The notes under the pieces are model-generated. The model searched no databases. It saw only the letters and a list, made by a program, of their open reading frames with translations, and was not told where the DNA came from. A stretch of 64,000 bases of DNA from Flavihumibacter stibioxidans (GTDB lineage: Bacteria > Bacteroidota > Bacteroidia > Chitinophagales > Chitinophagaceae), in assembly GCF_014332695.1 (NCBI RefSeq), contig NZ_MBUA01000029.1:224724-288723 (forward strand), written 5' to 3'. Position 1 is the first letter of the stretch. Every line of letters begins with the position of its first letter. Both the position numbers and the translations under genes were made by a program. Below are positions 51,931 through 61,207 of the stretch, one piece after another.

Positions 51931-52248
51931 ATGAAAAAGATGAAATTTACTGCCCTGGCACTGGGTGTGATGACAGCAGGATTATTTGCCTTTAAGGGCA
52001 TTGATAGTGGCTCTATAAAAGGGACAGTGAACCCGGCAGATGGCGCTGTCCAGGCATGGGCCTATTCACAGACTGATACCCTGAAAGCACCTGTTTCAGA
52101 AGGAGTTTTTGAAATCTCCGGCCTGAAAGCGGGTGATTACAGGCTGGTCATCGAGGCAAAAGCCCCCTATAAAAACCAGGTGAAGGAAAATGTAAGCGTT
52201 GCAGATGGTCAGACCACCGACGTAGGCGAGATCAAACTGGAGCAATAA
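51931..52248 (+). CDS. Exported carboxypeptidase-regulatory-like domain protein
   Basis: 105-residue exported protein. A signal peptide (MKKMKFTALALGVMTAGLFAF) is followed by a single beta-sandwich domain: SIKGTVNPADGAVQAWAY, GVFEISGLKAGDYRLVIEA and ENVSVADGQTTDVGEIKL, the usual pattern of a carboxypeptidase-regulatory-like or prealbumin-like domain. Such small proteins may bind to surface components. A rho-independent terminator follows directly. The spacer of 220 bp upstream is AT-rich and shows no gene. Confidence 0.8.
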   Translation: MKKMKFTALALGVMTAGLFAFKGIDSGSIKGTVNPADGAVQAWAYSQTDTLKAPVSEGVFEISGLKAGDYRLVIEAKAPYKNQVKENVSVADGQTTDVGEIKLEQ

Positions 52249-52271
52249 GCATTTATTCTGCAATAAAAATT

Positions 52272-52303
52272 AAAAGCGGCGCCATTCCCCGGGCCGCTTT
52301 TTT
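52272..52303 (+). terminator. Rho-independent terminator
   Basis: AAAAGCGGC and GCCGCTTTT form a perfect 9-bp stem around a 12-nt loop, ending in a T-run. It follows the carboxypeptidase-regulatory-like gene by about 20 bp. Confidence 0.88.
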
Positions 52304-52409
52304 CACTCCTGTAATCAATCGATTGCGTCAAATAACATATTGATCAGCAATTATTCAATGCATGTTAATAATTTGTAGGTGGTATTAATGCCATAACAAA
52401 TTGCCATTC

Positions 52410-54059
52410 ATGAAACAAGCACTGTCGTTCCTGCTTTTGCTCCCCTTTAATATGCTCATTGCCCAGACCGGCTTCATCAGCAGCAATATCCGGCTGGTAA
52501 AGGACAGCAACATTACGGTGTTGCCGAAGCAAAAACTGCAGCAGCATGCGTGGCGGGGTGAAAAATTAAATGCGCAGATCCTCCTCACGGCAGATAAAAA
52601 TCTCTCTGCGCCCACGGTGAGGACCAGTGCCCTGGTATCGGGAAACGGGACCACTATTTCACCAGCGAATATTTCAGTAGGTTACCTGCGTTATGTCAAA
52701 ACGGACGCATTTGTTTCCGGATGCGGCTATCGTAAACCGCAGGATTTTGATTCTTCCCTAGTAGCTGATATTATAGATAATCTTCCGCCGGCCAACCTGA
52801 AAAAAGGACAGCAGCAGTCGGTGTGGCTGACTGTAAAAGTGCCTGCTGATGCGGCACCTGGCACTTATTCCGGAACTATCACTGTCAATGCGGGTAAACA
52901 AATCCGGCTCAGCTATAGCCTGGAAGTGGCCAACCGTACCCTTCCCCCGCCCGCGGATTGGGTATTCAGCCTGGATTTATGGCAGCATCCTGCTGCGATT
53001 GCAAGGGTACACAAGGTGGCATTATGGAGTGAGGAACATTACCGGTTAATGCGACCATATTATGAATTGCTGGCTTCGGCGGGGCAAAAAAATATTACCA
53101 CCAGCATTGTTCATGAACCATGGGGTCACCAGGCATATGATGATTTTCCTTCGCTTGTTCAGTGGACGAAGAAAAGGGATGGCAACTGGCATTTTGATTT
53201 TAGCCGCTTTGATGAGTATGTTGAGTTTGTGATGAGTTGCGGAATCAATAAGCGCATTAACTGTTACTCCATGATTCCGTGGAAAATGATGGTTACCTAC
53301 CGGGATGAACAACTGGGAAAGGACAGCTCTTTCCAGACAACCATGGGGTCTGATCTTTACCGTGAAAGCTGGGTTCCGATGTTAAAGGATTTTACTGCCC
53401 ATCTCAAGTCCAAAGGCTGGTTTCAGATGACCAGCATTGCAATGGATGAGCGGCCGATGAAGGATATGCAAACTGCTATTTCCATGCTGAAGGGGATTGA
53501 TCCGGCATGGAGAATTGCGCTGGCTGGTGATTATCATCCCGAAATCCAGCAGGATATATTTGATTATTGTGTGGCTTCCCGCTGGCAGTTTGATCCTGCA
53601 GTGTTGCAGGAACGAAAGGCTGCCGGAAAGCCCAGTACCTTTTACACCTGTTGTGTGGAGAAGTATCCCAACGGCTTTACCTTTTCACCGCCGGCTGAGC
53701 ATACCTGGATCGGCTGGTATGCCATGGCAAAGGGCTTTACCGGATACCTGCGGTGGGCCTATAACAGCTGGCCTGCTGATCCGCTGAATGACAGCCGTTT
53801 TACCGCATGGCCTGCGGGGGATACCTACCAGGTGTATCCGGGCCCCTTAAGTTCAATCAGAATGGAGAAACTAATTGAAGGCATACAGGACTATGAGAAG
53901 ATCCGTATACTGCAACAGCAATGGATAAACGAAGGTGACAGCAAAAAACTATCCTCACTGCAACAGATACTGGGGGCATTTGAGATTGCAAAACTTGAAC
54001 ACACACCTGCTGATAAAATGGTGGAGGAGGCAAAAGCTGCATTAGTGGCGTTACAATAA
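52410..54059 (+). CDS. Exported GH123-like glycoside hydrolase (DUF4091)
   Basis: 549-residue exported protein with a signal peptide (MKQALSFLLLLPFNMLIAQ). An N-terminal beta-sandwich domain (about 25-175, with PGTYSGTITV) is followed by a TIM-barrel-like catalytic domain and the DUF4091 end (IRMEKLIEGIQDYEKIRILQQ). The adjacent acidic pair in IAMDERPM matches the Asp-Glu pair that catalyses by substrate assistance in GH123 beta-N-acetylgalactosaminidases. GH123 is therefore a likely assignment, though the substrate is not proven. It lies near the GH95 gene; there is no SusC/SusD pair. Confidence 0.8.
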   Translation: MKQALSFLLLLPFNMLIAQTGFISSNIRLVKDSNITVLPKQKLQQHAWRGEKLNAQILLTADKNLSAPTVRTSALVSGNGTTISPANISVGYLRYVKTDAFVSGCGYRKPQDFDSSLVADIIDNLPPANLKKGQQQSVWLTVKVPADAAPGTYSGTITVNAGKQIRLSYSLEVANRTLPPPADWVFSLDLWQHPAAIARVHKVALWSEEHYRLMRPYYELLASAGQKNITTSIVHEPWGHQAYDDFPSLVQWTKKRDGNWHFDFSRFDEYVEFVMSCGINKRINCYSMIPWKMMVTYRDEQLGKDSSFQTTMGSDLYRESWVPMLKDFTAHLKSKGWFQMTSIAMDERPMKDMQTAISMLKGIDPAWRIALAGDYHPEIQQDIFDYCVASRWQFDPAVLQERKAAGKPSTFYTCCVEKYPNGFTFSPPAEHTWIGWYAMAKGFTGYLRWAYNSWPADPLNDSRFTAWPAGDTYQVYPGPLSSIRMEKLIEGIQDYEKIRILQQQWINEGDSKKLSSLQQILGAFEIAKLEHTPADKMVEEAKAALVALQ

Positions 54060-54161
54060 TTGGCTTTAAGGATTCTGCCATATACCGCTACATCCGGTTT
54101 ATGGATATTCCCAGGGTATAAATCAAATAACCGGATACAATGCCAGACCCAACAGTTCCGG

Positions 54162-54650
54162 TTATACAATTCCCTGCCTGCGGGGTCTGTCGATCTCCTG
54201 TAGCTGATTGATTTTTCTTTGCCAGTATTCCGCTTTCCGGAGTAAGGACCGGGCATCATACATGCTGTCTGTGCGGGCATTATAGAATGTTAACCGGAGG
54301 ACCGACTGGTCATTCAGGTAACAGTCAAGTACAATTGTGCTGATATCATCTCCTTCTGAAACAATTTTTTCAACCAGGCATTTTTTCAACTCGTTAATGG
54401 ACACCTGACGGTATTTCCAGGACGACAGTGTGAACTCAATGAAAACAATTTTGGCCTGGCTGTAATCCAGCGCAACTATCCTGTTGTTGAAATAGTCGTA
54501 GAGGTCTGCTGAAATGTTTTGTTCGCTGAGCAGGGTCCTGAATTGTTTCAACCGCTTGCTGTTGTGTTGTTTGATCGCTACGGGCCTATAGAACAGCAGT
54601 AAAATCAGGATAATGCCCAGGGCGGCACCTACAGTTATTTCCGATTGCAT
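54162..54650 (-). CDS. Single-pass membrane protein of unknown function
   Basis: 162 residues with one N-terminal membrane helix (about residues 7-20) and a cytosolic or periplasmic soluble domain. The soluble part (SKRLKQFRTLLSEQN, ALDYSQAKIVFIEFTLSSWKYRQVS, VLDCYLNDQSVLRLTFYNA) is predicted mixed alpha/beta. I do not recognise the family. It is alone on the minus strand between two glycosidase genes, divergent from the GH95 gene. The 274-bp spacer to GH95 contains a GC-rich imperfect inverted repeat near 54721-54751. Confidence 0.6.
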   Translation of the reverse strand: MQSEITVGAALGIILILLLFYRPVAIKQHNSKRLKQFRTLLSEQNISADLYDYFNNRIVALDYSQAKIVFIEFTLSSWKYRQVSINELKKCLVEKIVSEGDDISTIVLDCYLNDQSVLRLTFYNARTDSMYDARSLLRKAEYWQRKINQLQEIDRPRRQGIV

Positions 54651-54924
54651 GGCAGAGCAGTTTAATACGTGTAAACAGATCCGGGACTGTGTTGTATGAA
54701 TACCCGGAAAAGCAGGTATTACCCCGGGCCGTTTATTATCGGGCCGGGGTCAGCGTATTAAAGTCCTTGAAATTTGAGAAGAAATAACTCATGTGTAACG
54801 AATATAACTTTTTAAATCATCAGACTGAAATGAAAATGTTAAGAAAGAACCTGAATGCGGTATTTTAATAGCAGGGTCCACCCACTTCAGTTCTTAAATT
54901 ACATTCCGTAACGATTGGCAAAAC

Positions 54925-57477
54925 ATGAAACATACTTTCCGCTTTTTCCTGGTGCTGCTGGCAGCTTATTGTTCACCCGATGTTTATGCTCAAAGGGATG
55001 ATCTTACCATCAGGTTTGACACTGCCGCATTGACATTTACCGAAAGCCTTCCGCTTGGTAATGGCCGGCTTGGTGCCATGCTCTATGGCAATACAGGCAG
55101 GGAAAGAATTGCGTTGAATGAGATCTCGCTCTGGTCGGGCGGGCCACAGGAGGCAGACCGGGACAGCGCGTTCCTGTATCTTAAGCCCATCCAGGAGTTC
55201 CTGCTTGCGGGGAAAAACAAGGAAGCCCAGGACCTGCTGCAGAAACATTTTGTATCCAAAGGTGCCGGCTCTGGTTATGGAAGCGGCGCCAAAGAAAAAT
55301 ACGGCTGTTACCAGGCATTGGGTGATCTGTTCATTACATGGAAAGACGGCGCCGGCAAGATAAGCGGTTACACAAGACAGTTAGATCTTGAGACTGCCGT
55401 CGCCGCCATGCAATTCAACCGAAATGGCCAGCTGATACGCGAGGAAATATTTGCAGATTTTGTCAACGACATTATCTGGGTAAAGATCAGCAGCAATAAA
55501 AAAGGCGGGATGCAATTCAATCTCAGCTTATCGCGCCAGGAAAATGCCGGCACTTCTGTGATAGATGGCAGGCTGGTAATGGAAGGGCAACTGCCATCAG
55601 GCAGGGATGCGGGAATGCGTTTTGCGACCATTGCGGAGCCGGTTTTGAGGGATGGCAGATTGTTTACTGATGGCAACGAACTGATTGTTGAGCATGCCAC
55701 TGAAGTATGGGTGAAGATCTCCGCTGCCACCAATTTTGACCATGCCACCGGCTTGCTCAGTGGAGATGATCCGGTGACCCTGGCCGATACCCATCTTCGC
55801 AAAACAGCCCGCATTGATTATAAAACGGCAGCCGCGAAAAGTACCAGTGCCTATCAATCCTGGTTCAACCGTAGCCGCTGGCAAATGCCCGCCCAGACAG
55901 CGGTAAGCAGGAAATCCATCTCTCACGGTCAACCAGTTGTTGGGAATTCAATTGCTGATGCCGGGCGGACATCGATGTTGCAGCGGACATCCAGTAGGGG
56001 GCTGAACACCAACCAGCGGCTCATCCGATATGCAAAAGGTCTGTCGGATCCTCTGTTGCCTGTGCTCTATTATAATTTCGGGCGCTACCTGCTTATCTCT
56101 TCCTCCCGCCCTGGTTTGTTACCGGCCAACCTGCAGGGACTGTGGGCAACCGAATACCAGACACCCTGGAACGGTGATTACCACCTCAATATCAATATAC
56201 AGATGAATTACTGGCCTGCGGAACTTACCGGCCTGGGAGAGCTTGCCGAACCACTGCATCGTTTTACCCGCGACCTGGTGGAGAATGGGGAAAGGACCGC
56301 TAAAGCTTATTACAATACCGAAGGCTGGGTGGCCCATGTGATCAGCAATCCGTGGCGTTATACATCTCCGGGTGAAGGCGCGGATTGGGGCTCCACCCTA
56401 ACCGGAGGAGCGTGGTTATGCGAACATATCCGGGAGCATTTCCGGTTTACCCGCGATACGGCGTTTCTTCGTTCATACTATCCTGTTATGAAGGGAGCCG
56501 CAAAATTCCTGCAGGGCATACTCATTGAAGAACCAACTCACAAATGGCTGGTAACGGCGCCCTCCAATTCGCCCGAGCACGCCTATATAATGCCTGTTGG
56601 ATTCCGGGGTTCAACCGTGATGGGTCCGGCCATGGACCAGCAGATCTGCAGGGAGATTTTCAATGCCTGTGCGGAGGCTGCCGCGATACTGGGAACGGAT
56701 GCCGCGTGGCAGGCAGAACTGAAGGAACTCATTCCGCGGCTGGCGCCCAACCAGATCGGGGCAGCGGGCGACCTGAACGAATGGCTGCATGACTGGAAGG
56801 ACAATGAACCCCGTCACCGGCACATATCGCACCTGTACGGACTGCATCCTTATGATGAGATCACGCCCTGGCAAACACCGGAGCTGGCGGCGGCGGCGAG
56901 GAAAACACTGGAGCAGCGCGGGGATGATGGAACAGGATGGAGCAAGGCCTGGAAGATAAATTTCTGGGCAAGGCTGGGGGATGGTGATCATGCTTTTCAG
57001 CTTGTCCGGGACCTGCTTAAGCCGGTTTCCGGCGGAACAGGTATGAATATGCGGGGTGGTGGCGGCAGTTATGCCAATCTTTTCTGCGCGCATCCGCCCT
57101 TCCAGATCGATGGCAATTTCGGCGGAACGGCCGGCCTCGCGGAGATGTTATTACAAAGTCACGGGCAGGATGAGGTGATCCGGTTATTACCGGCATTGCC
57201 AAATCATGCCGACTGGAAGCAGGGAAGTATCACCGGATTACGCGCCCGCGGCGGATTTGAGGTGGCCATGGAATGGAAAAACGGAAAGCTGGATCGTGCA
57301 AGCATTCAATCGCATGCAGGCGAATATTGCAATCTGCTGCTTCCAGCGGGTCAAACACTCACTGATTCCGGGGGAAAACCTGTGAAATATCAGTCGGTTG
57401 GACCCACAAATGGCCGTGTCGAAGCCCGGGTAGTGCGGTTTTCAACAGTTCCCGGAGGAGTATATATCCTGAAATAA
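54925..57477 (+). CDS. GH95 family alpha-L-fucosidase
   Basis: Exported inverting glycosidase of 850 residues with a signal peptide (residues 1-22, ending in VYAQ). The N-terminal domain has [16 protein letters not shown] and the [13 protein letters not shown] signature. The catalytic (alpha/alpha)6 barrel contains [19 protein letters not shown] (the Asn residues that assist the catalytic base), APSNSPEH (general-acid Glu) and [17 protein letters not shown] (Asp). Family members release alpha-1,2-linked L-fucose or alpha-L-galactose. The substrate here is not settled. There is no sugar-uptake operon beside it. Confidence 0.92.
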   Translation: MKHTFRFFLVLLAAYCSPDVYAQRDDLTIRFDTAALTFTESLPLGNGRLGAMLYGNTGRERIALNEISLWSGGPQEADRDSAFLYLKPIQEFLLAGKNKEAQDLLQKHFVSKGAGSGYGSGAKEKYGCYQALGDLFITWKDGAGKISGYTRQLDLETAVAAMQFNRNGQLIREEIFADFVNDIIWVKISSNKKGGMQFNLSLSRQENAGTSVIDGRLVMEGQLPSGRDAGMRFATIAEPVLRDGRLFTDGNELIVEHATEVWVKISAATNFDHATGLLSGDDPVTLADTHLRKTARIDYKTAAAKSTSAYQSWFNRSRWQMPAQTAVSRKSISHGQPVVGNSIADAGRTSMLQRTSSRGLNTNQRLIRYAKGLSDPLLPVLYYNFGRYLLISSSRPGLLPANLQGLWATEYQTPWNGDYHLNINIQMNYWPAELTGLGELAEPLHRFTRDLVENGERTAKAYYNTEGWVAHVISNPWRYTSPGEGADWGSTLTGGAWLCEHIREHFRFTRDTAFLRSYYPVMKGAAKFLQGILIEEPTHKWLVTAPSNSPEHAYIMPVGFRGSTVMGPAMDQQICREIFNACAEAAAILGTDAAWQAELKELIPRLAPNQIGAAGDLNEWLHDWKDNEPRHRHISHLYGLHPYDEITPWQTPELAAAARKTLEQRGDDGTGWSKAWKINFWARLGDGDHAFQLVRDLLKPVSGGTGMNMRGGGGSYANLFCAHPPFQIDGNFGGTAGLAEMLLQSHGQDEVIRLLPALPNHADWKQGSITGLRARGGFEVAMEWKNGKLDRASIQSHAGEYCNLLLPAGQTLTDSGGKPVKYQSVGPTNGRVEARVVRFSTVPGGVYILK

Positions 57478-57734
57478 TTAATCTTAAATCCCGGCCATTT
57501 TCTGTCGCCGGCGGGTCCTGCACGCTGGCAAATCCATATTCTGGTTTTTTTCTGGTATCAAAATTCCGGAACCCATTTTGCTGTTACCGTAAATGGTACC
57601 CTTGCCTCATCACTTCAACCTCATCACTTGCTAGTTCATATGCTTGCCCCATATACCTGGGCTTTGGATCAACTGCGGCAAGCGGCTCATTGCTTACTAC
57701 TCCATGCACTTGCCTCAAATACCCCGAAATGGAG

Positions 57735-57742
57735 TATTTTTG
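57735..57742 (+). promoter_or_regulatory. Putative promoter of the FAD/Fe-S dehydrogenase gene
   Basis: TATTTTTG fits TAnnTTTG, with TTG at 57710-57712, 22 bp upstream. The ATG at 57774 follows 31 bp later. The remainder of the 57478-57773 spacer shows nothing. Confidence 0.4.
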
Positions 57743-57773
57743 CGCCGAATTGAGACCGAAAATACCCACCGAA

Positions 57774-60767
57774 ATGAAGCAAGCACTGGAGCAACTGGGC
57801 CGTCAGTTAACGGGAGAGTTGTATCATGATGTAACGATGCGGACCCTTTATGCTACAGATGCCTCCGCCTATCGTGAGATGCCGCTGGCGGTGGCCATCC
57901 CCAAAACGGAAGAGGATATCAAACAACTAATCGCCTTTGCCCGGGCCAACAAAACCTCACTGATACCGAGGACTGCAGGAACATCGCTGGCGGGGCAGGT
58001 AGTGGGCAATGGCATTGTGGTGGATGTGTCTAAATATTTCACGCAGATACTGGAACTGAATGCAGATGAGAAATGGGTTCGGGTACAGCCCGGCGTTATA
58101 CGTGATGAGTTGAATATGTTCCTGAAGCCGCATGGATTGTTTTTTGGTCCGGAGACCTCCACTGCCAATCGCGCCATGATCGGCGGCATGGTGGGAAATA
58201 ATTCCTGCGGATCCAATTCAGTCGTATATCGAAGTACCAGGGAGCACCTGCTGGAAGTGAAGGCTTTGCTGAGCGATGGATCGGAGGCGGTATTCAAGAC
58301 CGTTAGTATTGACGAATTCCACCAGAAATGCGAAGGCGATACACTCGAATCGCGTATATACAAGACAGTGAGGGGCCTGTTAAGCAATTATGACAACCAG
58401 GAAGAAATAAGGAAGGAGTTCCCCAAGAAATCGGTTGAGCGCCGGAACACGGGTTATGCCGTGGATATGTTACTGGAGACGGCACCCTTCACTGCGGGTC
58501 AGCCTGATTTTAATTTCTGCAGCCTGATCGCAGGTTCTGAAGGAACCCTGGCATTTTTAACCGAGATTAAACTCAACGTGGTGCCATTGCCGCCGAAAGA
58601 AGTTGGTTTGCTCTGTGTGCATTTCAATACCATTGATGAGTCTTTGCGTGCCAACCTGATAGCGTTGAAATACAAGCCCAGTGCCAGTGAGCTGATAGAC
58701 CATTATGTACTGGAGTGTACAAAAAATAACCGTGAGCAGGTGCAGAACCGCTTCTTTGTGCAGGGAGATCCCGGCGCCATATTGGTGGTGGAGTTTACCA
58801 AAGAAACCAGGGACGAGATCATGACCCTTGCTGCCGCTGTAGAAGCTGAGATGCGGGCAGCGGGGCTGGGATACCATTTCCCTTTACTGTTTGGAGCTGA
58901 CAGCAAGAAGATCTGGACCCTGCGGAAAGCCGGACTGGGTCTGCTGTCCAACCTTCCCGGTGATGACAAGGCCGTGCCGGTGATTGAAGATACGGCGGTG
59001 GATGTGGAGGATTTGCCGGCCTATATCCGTGAGTTCAATGAGATCCTGAAAAAGCATGGTTTATATTCCGTGCATTATGCGCATGCGGGTTCGGGTGAGT
59101 TGCACCTGAGGCCCATCATCAATCTTAAGACGGAGGAGGGTAACCGGTTGTTCCGGGTGATTGCCGAGGAGATTGCCACCCTGGTGAAGAAGTACAATGG
59201 ATCGTTGAGTGGTGAACACGGGGATGGCCGTTTGCGGGGGGAATTTATCCGGCAGATGGTGGGTGAGAAAAACTACCGGTTATTAAAGCAGATCAAGGAG
59301 GTATGGGATCCTGAGAATATATTCAATCCGAATAAGATTGTGGACACGCCGTCCATGAACAGTATGTTGCGATATGAGCCTGGGCAGAAGACACCGGTAT
59401 TCAAAACCGTCTTCCGATATCACAACCAGGATGTGTTGCAGCATGCGGAGCAGTGTAATGGTTCGGGTGATTGCCGAAAAAGTCATTTATCGGGTGGCAC
59501 TATGTGTCCATCGTATATGGCTACCCGAAACGAGAAAGACAGCACCCGTGCGCGTGCCAATATATTACGGGAGTACCTCACTCATTCCGAAAAGCTCAAC
59601 CGGTTTGACCATGAGGAGATCAAGGAAGTGATGGATCTCTGTTTGAGTTGCAAGGCCTGTAAAAGTGAATGTCCCTCCAATGTGGACATGGCCAAGCTGA
59701 AGGCTGAGTTTTTGCAGCAATACTATGACACCAATGGTGTTCCGTTGCGATCCAGGCTCATAGCCAATTTCAGCAGGTTCTCCGCTTTAGGATCCATTGT
59801 ACCCGGACTATACAATTTCGTCATGACCAACCGGGTGGTATCAAAATGGGTGAAGAATTTTGCCGGGTTTGCACCTGAGCGGTCCATGCCATTATTGCAC
59901 GACACCACGCTCAAAGCCTGGTACAAGAGGCACCAGCGTGAGCGTATGGGGGGAACCGGTACCCAGGCATCTTCAAATCAGCCGGGCACCCCATTAACAG
60001 CTGGGCCAAAGACGACAGCTGCCTCTGCAGGTAAATCGCGTTTGGTGTATTTATTCTGTGATGAGTTTACCAACTACAATGATACGCCCATTGGCATTAA
60101 GACCATCCTGTTACTGGAGCGGCTGGGCTATGAAGTAATCGTACCTGAGCATGTGGAAAGTGGCCGGTCGAGGTTGTCGAAGGGGTTGATTCGCGATGCG
60201 AAAAAGATTGCCAGGAAAAACATTTCTTTATTAAGGCCATTGATCAGTGAGGAAACGCCGTTGATAGGTGTGGAGCCTTCGGCCATACTGACCTTCAGGG
60301 ATGAATATCCGGATTTAGCGGAAGACGACCAGTTGGAGGCGGCGAAAGCATTAGCGCAGCATGTGTATATGGCCGACGAGTTCATAGCCCGTGAAATTGC
60401 GAAAGGCAATATCAGCAGGGATCAATTCACGAAGGAAAAGCGGGTCATCAAATTACACGGCCATTGCCAGCAGAAATCGTTATCATCCGTTGCGCCATCA
60501 GTACAACTCTTATCCTTACCCGAAAACTATACGGTAGAAACCATAGCCTCGGGATGTTGTGGCATGGCCGGATCCTTTGGGTATGAGAAGGAGCATTATG
60601 AGTTGTCGCAGAAAGTGGGTGAGCTTGTATTATTACCAGCAGTCCGTTCAGCGGCCCCTGACACCATAATTGCAGCTCCCGGCACCAGTTGTCGTCATCA
60701 GATCAAGGATGGCACAGGCCGCAAGGCATTACATCCTGTGGAAGTGTTATACGAGGCGTTGTTATAA
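57774..60767 (+). CDS. FAD-binding and [4Fe-4S] oxidoreductase (D-lactate dehydrogenase/GlcD-GlpC-type fusion)
   Basis: About 997 residues from the ATG at 57774; the frame opens to 57690 but that part has no family features. The N-terminal FAD_binding_4 domain has IPRTAGTSLAGQVVGNGIVVD and the FAD-oxidase C part has HYAHAGSGELHLRPI. It is followed by a ferredoxin-like domain with two clusters (CNGSGDCRKS..CPSYM and CLSCKACKSECPSN) and, after a Ser/Thr/Ala/Gly-rich linker, two CCG-type domains (GHCQQKS, SGCCGMAGSFGY). This layout is known from D-lactate and D-2-hydroxyacid dehydrogenases of the GlcD+GlpC type. The substrate is not settled. Confidence 0.88.
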   Translation: MKQALEQLGRQLTGELYHDVTMRTLYATDASAYREMPLAVAIPKTEEDIKQLIAFARANKTSLIPRTAGTSLAGQVVGNGIVVDVSKYFTQILELNADEKWVRVQPGVIRDELNMFLKPHGLFFGPETSTANRAMIGGMVGNNSCGSNSVVYRSTREHLLEVKALLSDGSEAVFKTVSIDEFHQKCEGDTLESRIYKTVRGLLSNYDNQEEIRKEFPKKSVERRNTGYAVDMLLETAPFTAGQPDFNFCSLIAGSEGTLAFLTEIKLNVVPLPPKEVGLLCVHFNTIDESLRANLIALKYKPSASELIDHYVLECTKNNREQVQNRFFVQGDPGAILVVEFTKETRDEIMTLAAAVEAEMRAAGLGYHFPLLFGADSKKIWTLRKAGLGLLSNLPGDDKAVPVIEDTAVDVEDLPAYIREFNEILKKHGLYSVHYAHAGSGELHLRPIINLKTEEGNRLFRVIAEEIATLVKKYNGSLSGEHGDGRLRGEFIRQMVGEKNYRLLKQIKEVWDPENIFNPNKIVDTPSMNSMLRYEPGQKTPVFKTVFRYHNQDVLQHAEQCNGSGDCRKSHLSGGTMCPSYMATRNEKDSTRARANILREYLTHSEKLNRFDHEEIKEVMDLCLSCKACKSECPSNVDMAKLKAEFLQQYYDTNGVPLRSRLIANFSRFSALGSIVPGLYNFVMTNRVVSKWVKNFAGFAPERSMPLLHDTTLKAWYKRHQRERMGGTGTQASSNQPGTPLTAGPKTTAASAGKSRLVYLFCDEFTNYNDTPIGIKTILLLERLGYEVIVPEHVESGRSRLSKGLIRDAKKIARKNISLLRPLISEETPLIGVEPSAILTFRDEYPDLAEDDQLEAAKALAQHVYMADEFIAREIAKGNISRDQFTKEKRVIKLHGHCQQKSLSSVAPSVQLLSLPENYTVETIASGCCGMAGSFGYEKEHYELSQKVGELVLLPAVRSAAPDTIIAAPGTSCRHQIKDGTGRKALHPVEVLYEALL

Positions 60768-61207
60768 ACTGAAACTTCATTTAATTTTTTGAGGGTATCT
60801 GGATTGGGAAGTCCGGGTGTGGAAGTCATGGCGCGAAAGTCCGGGTTTGGATCTTCGGGTTTGGAACGCCGAATTTGGAACTCCGGGTTTGGATCTTCGG
60901 GTGCAAAACGCCGACCCATCTACTGCATGCGGAAAAGTACAATCTATCTTACCAGGACCAACTGAGGGGGAAAAGACCCTTTCTTTACCCGTGTTTTCAC
61001 GGTAAATTTTTCGTTTATTAGGGTAATCATTCATGATAGTAAAAATTCCACACATCGGGTATTGGTGCAATGGGGGGAAATTGATATTTTATGCCCTTAT
61101 TGACAATGATTTGCAGCCCGCGGCAACCTGTTGGAGACAGCAGGTGTGACTGAGGAGGCGAAGCATTGGTGTAAGCAGTCGTTTCTTGTGAGTAATGGAA
61201 AATAAAA
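60768..61207. other. Gene-free stretch upstream of the recombinase, with 15-bp repeat tract
   Basis: 440 bp without a supported gene. It includes the degenerate 15-bp repeats listed separately, then ordinary AT-rich sequence. Open frames on the minus strand here are only repeat translations. Confidence 0.6.
60811..60915. repeat. Degenerate 15-bp tandem repeat
   Basis: Successive 15-mers of the type CCGGGTTTGGATCTT, best at 60839-60898 (four units in phase), with weaker flanks. The period matches that of the minisatellite inside the recombinase gene 0.6 kb downstream, but the sequence differs. Confidence 0.65.

Noticed and set aside
54721..54751. GC-rich imperfect inverted repeat before the GH95 gene
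   Set aside because: It lies between divergent genes and the stem has mismatches without a T-run, so a terminator call is not supported.
60698..61070. Minus-strand frames with PEDPNP-type repeats upstream of the recombinase
   Set aside because: They are translations of the 15-bp repeat tract and overlap the end of the dehydrogenase gene; no start context or domain.
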